DNA of 64,000 bases from CAYUST01 sp964447535 (GCA_964447535.1 CAYUST010000003.1:34905-98904); one strand, 5' to 3'; shown: positions 10,044 to 22,305, counted from the stretch's first letter. Translations and numbers: made by a program. The notes: a model not told the origin generated them from the sequence alone.

Positions 10044-10117
10044 GCTTATGCAAACTTGCAAACATAAAAAGCCTTCAAAACACCTTATAAGTATAGAAGA
10101 TATCTAGGTAAAATACA

Positions 10118-10148
10118 AAAAGAGCCTCCCTTTTGGGAAGACTCTTCT
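10118..10148 (-). terminator. Rho-independent terminator
   Basis: Hairpin GAGTCTTCCC-AAAA-GGGAGGCTC, then a short U-run on the minus strand. It ends the sigma4/HARE gene. Confidence 0.75.
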
Positions 10149-10173
10149 TGCTATATTGTGAGAATGTTATGCC

Positions 10174-11274
10174 TTACTTTTTAGCTTTGGTTGCCATTTG
10201 ATAGACTCACTTCTCAATACGTTGGAACAGCATTTTGTATTTCTGAAGGGTCAACACGATCGTATTGGGAGAAACCATCTTTTCTTTGAGGACTTCTTTT
10301 GAAATCTCTTTGATAGTCATTGCTCTATCGAATTTCTTGAGGATACGTTCGATGATATCTTTGACGCTACCACCTTCAAATCCCCACTCCTTGAGACCAT
10401 AGATACCCAATCCCATATTGACGAACATGTCATTGTTTTTGACGAGTTCATTGTGGACCGTATTTACTTTGACAGACTTCTCTGGGAACCATTCAACGAC
10501 TTTGGAAGCCATTTCTTGGTAGTGTACAGGTTTGTTGAGTCTTCTCAAAATATAGAGGATTTTTTGCTTGATCGTTGTTGGGTTGACTTCGGTGAATGAG
10601 TCCAAACCTACTTTGCCGTAGAAGGTAGAGATACCTTTGATTGACTTGAAGAAGTTAGTATAGAAGAGGTTGTTCTCGAGGTAAGCGATATCTTCGTATT
10701 CAGCTGAGTATTTCGTTTTGAGTTTTCCTACGAACTCGTACATATCCTCTGCTTGATCTTTCTTCTGAAAATATGTGGTGATATATACAGACATATCGGT
10801 CAAAAGGTCTTCGAACAAGGGATCAATGTAGAAGCCTTTGTTGAGACGTTTATTTCTTTTGAGATAGTAGATATCGAAATCAGAAACGATAATCATCTTG
10901 AGCTCTTGGGCATTGAACTTGCCGATACCCTTGTTGAATAATTTAGCCAAGAAGTCATCCTCTACGAGAAAACCACCGTTGGCATCAAGTATTTTCTTCG
11001 CCTCTTCGATGACTTTGAGATATTTCTCATTGCCTATGATAAGTCTTCTGAATCTCATCAAACCTTGTGTCTCAATTTGTCTCACTCTTTCTCTCGTCAA
11101 GCCGTACTCCTCACCAATTCTTTGAAGAGGTGTTTCTTTGCCAGACGTGAGTCCGAATTTTCTAAACAAGACCAATTGTTCCTTGGGTTTGCAATACTGG
11201 AGAATGTCTTTGACATTCGTTTCCTCAAGGTTTACTTTGATCTTCTTGTCATCCATTTTAATACTGAAACCCAT
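10174..11274 (-). CDS. Sigma region 4 / HARE-HTH transcription regulator
   Basis: The 366-aa product starts with a sigma-70 region 4-type helix-turn-helix (residues ~30-80, core IGEEYGLTRERVRQIETQ), the part of sigma that reads the -35 box. The C-terminal third carries two HARE-HTH-like winged helices (KQKILYILRRLNKPVHYQEM and VKDIIERILKKFDRAMTIKE), as in the RNA polymerase delta subunit. No region 2 (-10 recognition) is seen, so it is probably an RNA polymerase-associated regulator and not a full sigma factor. TGA at 10207 adds 11 residues ending in KAKK. Promoter targets are unknown. Confidence 0.8.
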
Positions 11275-11323
11275 GGGTAGGAATTAAGAAAGGGTAAAAG
11301 GTTGAAAAACATCAAGTTGATAA

Positions 11324-11422
11324 TCATTCGCCTTTGAATGTCAAGCCAAAGGTGGAGTTTTTTTGTGGTCTGCTCCCCAAGTGGTACATTCCGTGATATG
11401 CTTTCTCATTGGTAGCATGCAT
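11324..11422 (-). CDS. Possible 32-aa small protein downstream of ruvX
   Basis: ATG at 11422, eight bases after the ruvX stop, opens a 32-codon frame (MHATNEKAYHGMYHLGSRPQ...) ending in a normal stop before the sigma4/HARE gene. It is basic and aromatic, with four GGN glycine codons and no TGA. Translational coupling to ruvX is possible. No family is known to me and the length is short, so this is tentative. Confidence 0.3.
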   Translation of the reverse strand: MHATNEKAYHGMYHLGSRPQKNSTFGLTFKGE

Positions 11423-11430
11423 ACATATGG

Positions 11431-11832
11431 TTAGGTATTCTTTTGTTGCAAATAGTTCTCCAAGATTACCATCGCTGCCAAGGTGTCTTCTTGTGAGGTT
11501 TTGGAATACTCTCACGTTTTGGCCTGGGCTTCGACTGATGAATATTCTTCATCTACTTTGATCACGCGAATATCTTCATTGATAAATTTGATGTTTTCCA
11601 AGAAGGCATCAATCTGTGTTTGGAATTCTTTGTGCTGCTTGGGATAGCCTATCACTACCGTGCCGATATGATATCTCTCCAAAACATCGCCAATAGAGAA
11701 AAAGAGTCCTGGATCATTCATCAAATACCCAATAGGGAAAACAATCTTGGTCTCAGGATGCGCATATGCCATACCTACGTATTGTGTCCCTCGATCAACT
11801 CAGAGAATTTGTGGAACTTTTTGATGTACCAT
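11431..11832 (-). CDS. ruvX: RuvX/YqgF-type Holliday junction resolvase-like protein
   Basis: YqgF/RuvX is an RNase H-fold nuclease linked to pre-16S rRNA processing and Holliday junction resolution. The 133-aa product shows ILGVDRGTQYVGMAYA (catalytic Asp and glycine turn), VVIGYPKQHKE, IRVIKVDEEYSSVEAQ (second acidic residue) and EDTLAAMVILENYL (third acidic residue and final helix). TGAs encode a Gly in ILGVDRG and one in the loop after AQAKT. ATG 11832 is needed to include the first catalytic Asp. It follows the MFS gene by 24 bases. Confidence 0.9.
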
Positions 11833-11856
11833 GATAAATAAGGTAGTAAAAAAAAA

Positions 11857-13041
11857 TTAGTTTTTTAACATCTGTACCAAAGATATTCCTCAGACGAACA
11901 CAAAGAATATGCCTGCAGTCACAAACATAACGGGATACCCATACGTATCTCCAATTCGTCATTGAATAGGCAGGAGTATGGCATAAAATAAACGATGCAC
12001 CATACTCATACTTGATAGCATCGTTGCCCTTAGTTTGCTCGTCGCTTGTTCATTGAGATAGTAAGTACCAAGTGGTGCTTGTATACCACGTGCAGCAAAT
12101 GCTAGACACAGTCATGCGAATGCTACTATCCAAGATGAGCTCACTGCCAACAGCCCATAGGCGAATATCATGGTAGCCAACAAACCAAGCCATCATTTTC
12201 TATGTCCAACTAATGCATCATAGGTATGCGCAAATAGCCCTCCTCACGCAGTACACAACTTTGCTCCAGCTCGCAGTACTCCAAACCAAGCTACTGGTGC
12301 ACCCAAGGTAGACAGCCATTGTTGTTGAGATCGCACGAGCGCATACGAACAATACGACAAAATTCCCGTGAACAAAATAAACCGCAACATGCGCGGGTTT
12401 GCTTTGAGATGAGCTCCCATTGCTCTCAGATCACCCATCATATGGTAGGTATGATGTACATGTTCAGGAGCCCTAATCTCTTGGAGAGAAAATGCTATGG
12501 GGAGCGTCAATGCAACCATACCTGCGCTCATCAACCACAACACATCAAACCCATAGAGATGTCAGAGAAATCATCACACCACACCTCCTATCACCGCAGC
12601 AATATCACCTGTAAATCCTATTCTCCCTTCCCATTTCTTGGCGGCAGTAGCCTTACCTGCTTGGTCCAACGTGTCATACAACAATGCACTATCACTCCCC
12701 GATACACATGCCCAGCCAACTGCTAAAATAAGTTCTGCTACCAAAAATGTCCCAAAGTCACTCCCCCATCGGTAGGCCACATATCAGAGGATAATCACGA
12801 TATGTCCTATAATCAACGACGTTTTCCTTCCCCATCTATCACTGATATACCCTGTTGGTACTTCGAGACTCAACAATGCAATAGAAAAAAAAGACTGCAA
12901 CAAAGAAATTTGCGTCAACGTCAATCAATTTTCGGTAAAGAACAAAGCAATCACTGGAATGATAAACATCACATTCCTACATAATTTCATGCATGCTATC
13001 TTCCGTGTGTTTTTCTGTCGTCGCTGAGTGGGTAAGATCAT
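11857..13041 (-). CDS. Major facilitator superfamily transporter
   Basis: Reading TGA as Gly joins several fragments into 394 aa with about twelve hydrophobic helices. The MFS signature between helices 2 and 3 is present: GYISDRWGRKTSLIIGH, with the related LVGHRKWW in the second half. The SLEVPTGYISDRWGRK context resembles drug/proton antiporters and uncharacterised exporters; substrate unknown. ATG 13041 is used; ATG 12990 is an alternative start closer to helix 1. It ends 24 bases before ruvX, so the two are probably co-transcribed. It diverges from recG, with ~95 bases between. Confidence 0.88.
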
Positions 13042-13136
13042 ATCTGGGCCATAAAACAAATCAAAAACATCTTCCTCATTTGCATTTTCAGTTTGCACCA
13101 CTATAAGTAAGTATACGATACATACAAGACTTCCTT

Positions 13137-15188
13137 ATGACAACTACACCTCCTTCACTCAAGCAACTCCTCAAGACAACCGATAAGTTCGTCACTATTT
13201 TGGCAAGCGAGCATATCACGACACCAGAAGATCTCTTGCGATATTTCCCCAGGACCTACGAAGATAGAAGACATCTCAGCACCGTTGCTACCCTGACCTT
13301 CGATGAAACACTCCAAACCGTCAAAGTACAAGTGATCAAAAAATCCTTGATCAGAACGCCGACCTGAAAAAAACTTTCTGAAATTCATCTCCAAGACGAA
13401 GCAGGCGGACAGTGCAAGATCTCTGGGATCAATACCACGTATCTCCTCAGACAACTCGAAACAAAAAAGCGATATTACATCATTGGCAAACCACAATACA
13501 CGTGAGGTAAAGTAGTCTTTTGGCATCCCGATATTGTGCCCGCAGATGATGAGGCAACCGTAGAACGATCTATCGGTAAAATTTTCCCGATCTATCCAAG
13601 CCTCCAAGGTATCAGCGCTGCACGATTTGCCAAAAAGATTTTGCGTATCTTGCCTCAACTCATAGATAGCGTCCAAGAGACCTTGCCCGACAGTTTGCTC
13701 AAAAAATATGATCTCGTCGATGTGCGCACGATGATGCGTTGTCTTCACAGCCCAGATGATCGAGAGACACTCGACAAAGCCAAAGAGCGTATGTTTTTTG
13801 AAAGACTCCTCCGCATCCAAATTTCATCACAACTCGCCAAGCGTGACTACCAACAAACACACACCATAGAGAAACCAGATTGGTCAGTGATCACGCAGTT
13901 TATCGAAACATTGCCCTACACCCTCACCCATGCACAAAAAAAAGTGCTCAAAGAAATCATCGATGATACTACGACAGGGCGTTCAATGTTGAGGCTTCTG
14001 CAAGGAGATGTAGGAAGTGGAAAAACGGTGGTCGCGACTGCTGTTGCACGATACTTTATCAAAAAACAACATGCACAAGTTGCGTTCTTGGCACCGATTG
14101 AAGTCCTTGCACTCCAGCACTATCATACCCTAGCGAAGTTGTTACTCCCCTTGTGAATACGCCTGTGACTGCTCACGTGATCTACACCTCCTGCGGAGAA
14201 AAAACGCATCAAACAAGCACTCGAGCAAGGATCCATAGATATCATCATCGGCACGCACGCACTGCTTCAAGATGACATCACATTCCACAATTTGCAGTTC
14301 GTCATCATCGATGAACAACACAAATTTGGCGTCAAACAAAGAGCATTTTTTCAGCAATTTGGATCACCACATATTATACAGATGACGGCTACACCGATTC
14401 CAAGGTCGCTTGCGTTGGTCTATTTTGGGGAGTTTGCCGTGAGCGTGATCGATGAGATGCCCGCAGGCAGGAAACCCATTACTACCAAGATTATCAACCA
14501 CAGCGAATTTCTCAAACTCAAACCTTGGCTGTTGAATAAAATCGCCCAACAGCAGCAAGTGTTCATTATTACGCCACTCATTGAAGAAAGCGATAAGCTC
14601 GATGAAGTAAGTAATGCACAGCAGGTCTATCAAGATGTCGTTGGACTCTATCCTGAACTCGCAGGCAAGATATGACTTCTGCACGGCAGAATCAAAGCCG
14701 ATGAAAAAACAAAAACGATGCAAGATTTCAAGGACGGCAAACTCGTCATCCTCGTCTCGACGACCGTCATCGAAGTAGGTATCGACGTACCACAAGCGAC
14801 GACGATGATCATCCAAAACGCAGAACGCTTCGGCCTTGCGCAATTACATCAGTTACGTGGAAGAGTCGGAAGATCTGATCTCCAATCGTATTGTTTTTTG
14901 CAAACCAAACACAAATCGTGAGAAGCTTACGCGAGACTCCGTCACCTCGAACAGCAGCACAGTGGGCACGTCCTTGCACAGCTCGATCTCGAAGCACGTG
15001 GCAGTGGTGAACTCCTCGGCATCAGACAGTCTGGCATTACCGATCTCCCACTCTCGATTATCAACGATACCGCCTTCGTCGAAAAAACGCAGCACGCTGC
15101 CCTCGATCTCCTCGAGCATCACCCCGATATGATTTCTCCATTCATCTCCAACGATCTGCAGGAAAGTTTGGATGGGATGATGGTGTAA
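13137..15188 (+). CDS. recG: ATP-dependent DNA helicase RecG
   Basis: RecG remodels stalled forks and branched DNA. The 683-aa product has an N-terminal wedge/OB region, Walker A GDVGSGKT, motif II DEQH, motif III TATPIPRSLAL, motif V VIEVGIDVPQATTM and motif VI QLHQLRGRVGRS, plus a C-terminal TRG-type segment (GSGELLGIRQSG). Several Gly are TGA-coded, including positions after LIRTPT, LLLPL, AGKI and KHKS. The family usually has DEQH, as here. Its 3' end abuts the WG-repeat gene on the other strand. Confidence 0.96.
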
Positions 15189-15190
15189 GG

Positions 15191-17758
15191 TTACCCATAC
15201 ACCGGATAGTAATTTCCAAACGTATCAATCAATCCTCGAGAGCCATCTTGAAGTTGGACTTTGGCGATTCAGCCGGAGAAATCTGAGGCTGCAGTAATGA
15301 TCATAGATCCAGGAAATTTGAGTTGTTTTCAGTTTTTATCAAAAAATTTTGTACGAAATTCTGGATATCATTGCTCGCCAAATCTTGCGGGATGCATTTT
15401 GGTTTTGTACTCTACTCTCGTGAAACCACAAGAAAAAGGATTCGCTTTTTGGAGATGAAATTCTTGTTTTTCTGGTAATGCATTTTTATCAATTTTGGAA
15501 AAATATACATCTGGTGAAAGCACTATTTCATTTTTTTGATCGATGAAAAAGTGCACTCCATCTTTGCGGACTTGGCAGAGTCATTCGCTAAAATCATCTA
15601 CTCGGTCGTAGATGCACGGTATCACCTCTTTGCCCGTTTTATCCATAAAACCGAAGGTGTAGGTAGTGATAATTCCTTTGGTATGAGCTTGTTGCACCCG
15701 AGCAAGTCCTTCGTGGAAACTGCCTGCATCTTGATATTTATTTTTGTCTAGGCGTAGTTCTTCTTGTCACCAAGTGTTTACAAAAAGAGTGGTTGCGTCA
15801 CGAGAGTCATCCAATTTAATCCGTCCATCAGATATACCTTTTGTAATTGTGTATGTTTTATCAATTCTGACTTGGGGATTATTCCCTGTGACTGGTCATC
15901 GATTTTTAAAATTATATACTTCATAGTCGGATCCATCAGGACGTGCAAAGACCACACAATCATCATCTATAGCTCATACTATTTCCTCATTATTAACAAC
16001 TTCTTTTCAAAACACTTGTTGGAGGTCTTTATACAACCTCACTCACCTCCCTCACTTCAGGTTATCAGTACGGAAATATTCAATGAAATATTCTCATTTT
16101 ATGTCTATCTCCTTAATATCACGCAAATTGCCAAAAAGATGAGATTTCTCATCCAAACTATGTCAGAACAATCATTCTCCAGGGCTTGCCCCATAATAAT
16201 AGTTGGGTCATCACTGACTATTTTCCGTCATATATTCTAATTCTCAGCTTATCCTTTGATTACAATAGACATTCCCATACGCATCAATCTGCACATCTTG
16301 ATATGATACTCATTTGAGTTTCTCCGTGATACACTTCATCAAAATCCACATACCGTCAGGGTGAGATTTGAGTTTGTCGAGTCAGACTTTTTCGATGAGT
16401 GATTTGAGATCAAGGTGATCTTTGAAACTATCTCTACTGCGGATATGTCGCAGGACCCATTCTTTGGTCAGATGCTCGACGCATCGGTCTCGTCATCTTG
16501 TCTCTAAAAAAAATGGAAACGGAAAGTTCGTGCTGTTCCATGCCAAGATTTGTACAACTTCCGGGCTGACATTGTGTACATCGAAATGATATATTTCTTG
16601 CAAGGATCTTTGTCGCTGCGTGTTTGCTACGGTATAGGTGAATGAGTCAGCAATACTCAAATCTCCGAGGTGATCACTAATCTTGGGGGAATGTTCTCCC
16701 GCATCGACAATATAATACATGAGCATAAAATAATCTTGTAGTTTCTTCGGATCACTTTGGATGTCATTCCATAGGACTCAGATCTTTTGATTGTGTTCAA
16801 CATCTCCTGTGTAGTAAAGTTCTGCAGGGATCACATTATCAATCACGTTCGCCATTTTATCACCATGTAGTGCTGAAATTGCATGATGCATAAAAGAAAA
16901 TTGCTCCCACGCATACCCCATATCATGCTCTTTGTTCTTGCTTGCTGCAAGCAAGGTATCTACCATATCTACAAATTCTGCTAACGGAGGATAGATACGA
17001 TGGAGATCAGCATTGAGTTCTATGCTTGTATATGATTTTTGAATGGTCTTCAACAATTTCTTGGTGTCAGTTCCATTTTTCCACGGATCGATAGTAAAAA
17101 ATAAACTCGCAAATTCTTGCTTGAGTCTCATAAGTTCTGCCTCGTGAATTTTCCTGACGTTGATACCGCTTCACAAGATCATGATGATTCACATTTTGAG
17201 GACGATATCCTGTCTCGCGATCGGGTCAGTCACGGTCGTCGATGTTTGCATCAGATCGCTGATCATCTGCATAAATTGACTGATCTCTAGGTCTCTACGT
17301 GCTTGTATCTCTGTATCTATCGTGATCAACTGTTGGTAGTGCTCTGGGGTGAAACAAGGAGAAATCGTATGTTTCTCGATTAACGTATTGAATGCTATCA
17401 CATACATTTGGTTGCCACAGGATTGTTCGAGTTGATCGATGGTATCTTTTTTTTGCTCGAAGGTCAGTTGCACGTTGGTGATAGTTTGGGAGATTTGTGT
17501 AATGAGCAAACGTTGTTTTTCTTGTTCATTGACTGCTTCATCATAGAGTTGCGTAAAGGACTTCCCCGTCGTGAGTGACTCCAGCAGTTGTCTACTCGTA
17601 TGTGCTTGTTGATGATTTATTTCTTCTTGCACCTCATCTTTTTGCGTTTCACGAAAAACCTCTAGTGCCTGTTTCTCAAGTGCAGATTGTTCGTCCTGCA
17701 TCTCTTGGTAGAACGTAGAGTCGTCTGATGGCGTAGCTGAAAAGAGAGATTTTGCCAT
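15191..17758 (-). CDS. Large WG-repeat-containing protein
   Basis: All minus fragments from 17758 to 15191 share one frame once TGA is Gly, giving 855 aa with more than 20 TGA codons. Residues 1-~500 are mainly helical and Gln/Glu-rich (YQEMQDEQSALEKQALEVF), with no signal peptide. The C-terminal ~350 residues carry WG/KWG-like beta repeats, for example FMDKTGKEVIPCIYDRVDDF then SEGLCQVRKDG, and FSGGIAKVQLQDGSRGLID. WG repeats form beta-propeller-like surfaces in many CPR and predatory bacteria; the role is unknown. It starts seven bases after the partner gene. Confidence 0.75.
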
Positions 17759-17765
17759 GATATAA

Positions 17766-18641
17766 CTACTTCATATATGCTTCAATTTTACTTATGTATT
17801 TTTCTGTTTCAGATGCAGTAAGATATGAAGCAAAATTTCTTCACTCAAATTTAAATCAAGATTTATATCACATTGATTTATAATTATCTCACTCTCCTGT
17901 TCCATGTACATGAATTGATTGATAATGTCCATTTGGCATTCTAATGAAATCTATTTCCTCTGATTTATTACCATTGATCACCTTAATTTCAATAACTTTG
18001 GATCATATAGGTGCATTCTTCGCAAATCAATTTCCATTGCTATATAGATCATCTCAAGATTTAATTCGCACTTTTGTATTTCATTTAACATATGCAACAT
18101 CTTCATCACGTTTAGAAATTTTCTCACGTATATTCCTAAACCTAATGTCCAATTGTTTTAATTTAACAGTATCCAACTCATTAATACCTCATTGTATCCG
18201 GTTGAGTAATTTCTGTGCCTCCTCATGAGAAAGTTTTTGTTTAGTAAGTCATTCTTTTTTACCATATACTTCTTTTTGCGTTACATATTTACCATTTTTA
18301 TCAAAACTTCACTTTGATCACCATGCATAAATCTTTCAGTTTTTTTCTACAATACTCATTTCTCAATATGTTCCATCAGGGTAGGCAATATCAATAACTA
18401 CCTCACCTGTATCTGGCCGGAGCATAATACTCATTTTACCATGAGTAGTAGTTTCATACGTTTGATAGCGATCTGATATTTTTTGCTTTAATTTTTGAAA
18501 TTCAATAAGAGGATCATTTCATTCAATGTCCTTTTTGAGACTACTTTCTTCAACATGTATTTCATCAATCAACTGACGAACATCATTTTCAATTTGTTGA
18601 TTTCTTGACTCATGCTGGTCTACAGATTCTAGATTTCCCAT
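17766..18641 (-). CDS. WG-repeat partner protein, very rich in TGA glycine
   Basis: This gene is almost invisible in the standard code; in code 25 it is an unbroken 291 aa from ATG 18641 to TAG 17766. It starts MGNLESVDQHESRNQQIEND and is charged and helical at first. The middle has short repeat-like motifs (IDIAYPDGTYGEMSIVEKNG; FDKNGKYVTQKEVYGKKEG) typical of MORN/WG-type toxin-associated or surface repeats. About 16 of its 27 Gly are TGA, the highest share seen here. It forms an operon with the 855-aa WG protein. No family assigned. Confidence 0.65.
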
Positions 18642-18677
18642 GATGGTTCTGATAAAAAGAATAAAAAAAATGAAAGT

Positions 18678-19997
18678 CTACTTATATTTCTTATGCTTCA
18701 CCAACCTATATACCTCCTCGATACCAAGTTGTCCTTGAATCATTTTGAAGACAGCGTCTCTTTCGAGGTTGACCATTCATTTTTCTTCGAGGGCGTATTT
18801 TTCTACTGCGAGTGCTCTTTCTCCATCGAGCAGCATCGTCTTGATTTCTTCGTCGAACTCCAGCATCTCATACAAACCAACTCTTCATTTATATGCATCG
18901 AGGCCTTTATCTGGATCAGGTCAAATAGCCATACCGTCAGAGATAAACCATTCTAGTTGTTTGCTCGTGATGTTTCTCATACGCGTTTCTCTTTCGAGGG
19001 CATCTGGCTTCATCGTCAAAATTGACTGTCTTGCTGATTCGAAAAGTTCGGGGAACTGAGTTTTGACATTCATTTCAATTTTCGAATCGTCACGGATTTT
19101 TCTTCACAATCTTTGTGCGACGATCACATTGAACGTACCCGTAATCATATATGGCTGAGCGCCGAAGTTCATCACTCTCGTAATAGTTTCTGTAGCTGAA
19201 TTCGTATGCACCGTAGAGAACACCAAATGTCCCGTCATCGCTGCTTCCATCGCTGTGGAAAGTGTCTCGAAATCACGAATCTCTCACACCATGATAATAT
19301 CTGGATCTTGTCTCAGTGCAGCTCTCAAACCTTGTGCAAACGTAAACCCAATATCAGCCCTCACTTGTGACTGATTGAGTCCTGCTACCTTGATTTCTAC
19401 CGGATCTTCATAGGTCGTAATATTTACTTCAACCGTATTCAAAATATCCAACGCAGCGTACAGCGTCGTTGTTTTACCCGAACCCGTCGGTCACGTAACT
19501 ACGATAATCCCATTCGGGAAATCAATATTTCTGGCTATAATTTCTCCATTGATTCATTCAATACCCAAGACGCTCAACGGCGGAGTCTTTTTAGACTTAT
19601 CTACCAACCTCATTACTAATTTTTCACCCCAAACGGTCGGGATCGTATTCGCACGCAGATCGAGTTCTTTGCCAGTCAAAGTTGCAGTAGATACACGGGC
19701 ATCCTGTGGCAATCTTTTTTCATCTGGACGCATCTGTCCTGATTCAATTTTGAACTTTGCAATGACATTGTCATGAATACGTGCTGGATATTGAATCAAT
19801 TCACGCAAAACTCCATCAATTCTCAGTCTAATTCTGCTCATATCCTTGCCTGGCTCAATATGAATATCCGAACATCCCGCTTCTGTAGCAATCGTCAACA
19901 AATTATCAAAAACACTGATGATATCTCTGTCATCAATCGCTTTTTGCATACCTCCCAGATACTGTTCTAAGGCTGGGTTGTCGGTAAAAATACTCAT
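18678..19997 (-). CDS. pilB: Type IV pilus / type II secretion ATPase (PilB/GspE)
   Basis: This hexameric ATPase powers pilin assembly. The 439-aa protein contains the T2SSE core: Walker A GPTGSGKTTTLYAALD, Asp box TTYEDPVE, Walker B ALRQDPDIIMVGEIRD and His box TGHLVFSTVHTNSA, ending AYKGRVGLYEMLEF. It lacks the N-terminal ~100-150 residues (N1 domain) of usual PilB, and the tetracysteine zinc motif before the YKGR segment is absent (GPDPDKGLD instead). ATG 19997 is used; TTG 20018 is weaker. A near-consensus promoter lies upstream. PilB is preferred over PilT because of the GspE-type C-terminus. Confidence 0.9.
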
Positions 19998-20039
19998 ACG
20001 TTGGTCACAGGTGAACAATAAAAAGTTTTCTGCCTAGTA

Positions 20040-20068
20040 AGTATAGGGAAAATAAGGGGTTCTGTCAA
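20040..20068 (-). promoter_or_regulatory. Sigma-70 promoter of pilB
   Basis: Minus strand TTGACA, 17-base spacer, TATACT; the -10 sits about 43 bases upstream of the ATG. One of the best promoter matches in the window. Confidence 0.8.
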
Positions 20069-20256
20069 AAAATGGCTCACGATTTCGACAGTGTAGCATG
20101 AGATACAAATTTGGCTAGAAACAGCCACAAATGAGCTAAAAGACCTCATTTCTGACTCATCTGGAGGACATTTGATTGGCTCAAAAAAAAATATGTCAAA
20201 AAAGCCATTTTCAAAACATACATGAAGAAATTCGATGAAGTATTGAGTATAAGTTG

Positions 20257-21558
20257 CTACAAAGAAATAATTTCCTGATAGGTAGCAATAAATTTTGAAA
20301 TACGGTAATCGATCATTGCTTGAGAGGTTTTGATAGGAGCGATAAGATGAATACCTTCGAGGGTTCTACAACGAGAGAGTGCAACATACAACTGTCCTTT
20401 TTCGAAGATACCAGACGCATCGAAAATGACTTGGTCATAGGTCTTTCATTGGCTTTTGTGAATAGTGGTCGACCAACAAAGTTTCAACGGGAGTTGCGTA
20501 AATGAACCTACTGCTTCACTGGTAAGCACTTTCTTCTTTTGATCGTAGACGTATTGACGTACCTTCCATTCATGTGGTGCTACTATCACCTCATCACCGC
20601 CAAAAACTTTTACCGTCACACTTGATTCCTCTTCATCAATAGCAGTCACGACGCCTAGTGTACCATTAACTCGCTCCCCTCCTGAGGTATCATTGGCGAC
20701 GAACATGACTTGCGCACCAATTTTGAGTTGGAGTTGTTGTGCGGTCGGAAAGTTTTTTTGTTCGAAACGTCCTGAGACATTCGCCCCAAAAGTTCGTGTA
20801 TCTCCGGGAAGACGGTCAAGTTCTTGTTGATTTATTTGCTCTGCAGTTGCATTTTTGGCAACGAGATAGAGTGATCCCAAAGGGACCTTCTGTGGAGCCT
20901 TTTTGACCTGGGCATTGAGTGCTTTGAGTTCAGTTTCTTGAATTGTTTTGTTTCTAATTTTATTGAGAATATCCAAAAAATGTTGATCTTGTTGTCTATA
21001 GACTACTTCCAGTTCTATGAATTGCATCTGCCACTCTGGACGTGCAAATACTTTCGCATCAAAAAAATATGGTGAAGGATAGACGTGTTGAAAGTAGGCT
21101 CTCTCTGTGCTCGTCACGATCGGTGGGAGTTGATATAAGTCACCCACAAAGACCATTTGTATACCACCAAAGGGAAGATCTACCCCCTTAGCGGTCTGTA
21201 AAAAAATATCGATACAGTCGAAAAGGTCAGCTCTCACCATTGAAATTTCGTCTATGATAATCATATCTATGGCATCGATAAGATCATCCTTGCGGAATTT
21301 AGCACCTGATTTTCTCGCTTCTTCGGGCGTCACCGTAGTGCTGAATTTACAAAAACTATGAATAGTTTGTCCACCCACATTGAGCGCTGCCACTCAAGTA
21401 GGAGCAAGCACCACCACTTCTTTGGTGGTGGTTTGCAAAAAATGCGTCAACAAGGTAGACTTACCGGTTCCTGCTTTTCACGTCAAAAAAAGATGCTCAG
21501 AGGTCTCTTGCATAATACGTAATGCTTCGCGCGCTAAGGGATCAAACGTACGTTTCAT
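20257..21558 (-). CDS. PIF1-like DNA helicase (SF1B)
   Basis: The 433-aa product matches PIF1/RecD2-type helicases: Walker A FLTGKAGTGKSTLLTHF, motif Ia VVVLAPTGVAAL, motif II IIIDEISMVRADLFD, motif III MVFVGDLYQLPPI, a DUF889-like central region (QLKIGAQVMFVAND), motif V LCWSTTIHKSQGKTYDQV and motif VI LYVALSRCRTLEGI. The first Walker A Gly (21478) and the Gly of HKSQG (20446) are TGA-coded; both are invariant in the family. PIF1-like proteins unwind 5'-3' DNA and G-quadruplexes. ATG 21558 gives a standard short N-terminus. Confidence 0.95.
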
Positions 21559-21589
21559 ACAAGTATTCACCGGAAGAATAAAAGTGTTA

Positions 21590-22177
21590 TTATTTGGCAA
21601 AAGCGTTGTATGCTCTATGGAGAAGTAAGATGAGTTCGTATCTCGTAATAAGATAATTGAGATAGGGAGATGATGCTTGCTTGGTCAATCCCAATTGTCT
21701 TGCTTGTTGCATATAGGGTTCTCGATACGGTACGGTGCGAGTAAACTCTACTCCTGGATACAGTCCTCTCACCAAAGCCGTTATAGCGTTTGCCTTGGAA
21801 ATATACTCTTCAGGGTAATATAATCACTCATGGCCTTGAAAAAATCCATAGCCACACACCAGCTCAATGAGTTGTTGTTGTTTCTCAGGATAGTCAACAA
21901 CATCAGGAAATTGACAGACCAACCATTGCATAGGAACCAACTCCAATTGCTGTGCTAACGCCACATACCATTGTGTCGCCTCTGCTCTTGTGATCATCCC
22001 AAAAGGATATGCTTTGGTTTGTTCAATTTGCTCAAATCAGGCCTGCTCTGCCCATGCTAAGGCAACATCAAATTCTCTATCTTCAAATAACTGTCCATAC
22101 GTTGCCCACCACACCAATGGCCACAATCATATCATAATCGTTGCAACGAGTGCAATAAACTGTCTTCGAGAACGCAT
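21590..22177 (-). CDS. Membrane-anchored SLH-like protein
   Basis: The 195-aa product begins with a signal anchor (RRQFIALVATIMIGLWPLVWWATYG). It then shows two SLH-like units: FEDREFDVALAWAEQAGFEQ with TRAEATQWYVALAQQLEL, and LVCGYGFFQGHEGLYYPEEYISKANAITALVRGLYPG. SLH domains bind cell-wall polymers, but these are degenerate. Upstream of the PIF1-like gene by 31 bases and probably in one transcript with it; functional connection unclear. No stop follows until TAA 21590. Confidence 0.6.
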
Positions 22178-22305
22178 ATGGTGCGCTCAGAAAAATAAAA
22201 GAGAGGTGAAACCACTAGCATTTTGTCTGCGGATCACTAGCTTGCTACCAGACCACTCTATCGTTTTGTGGTTCAAATACAAGTATCCTCTCAGCCTTTT
22301 TTCTC

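Noticed and set aside
16231..17758. Splitting the WG-repeat gene at ATG 16231
   Set aside because: The upstream frame continues without TAA/TAG into it, so a single 855-aa protein is simpler.
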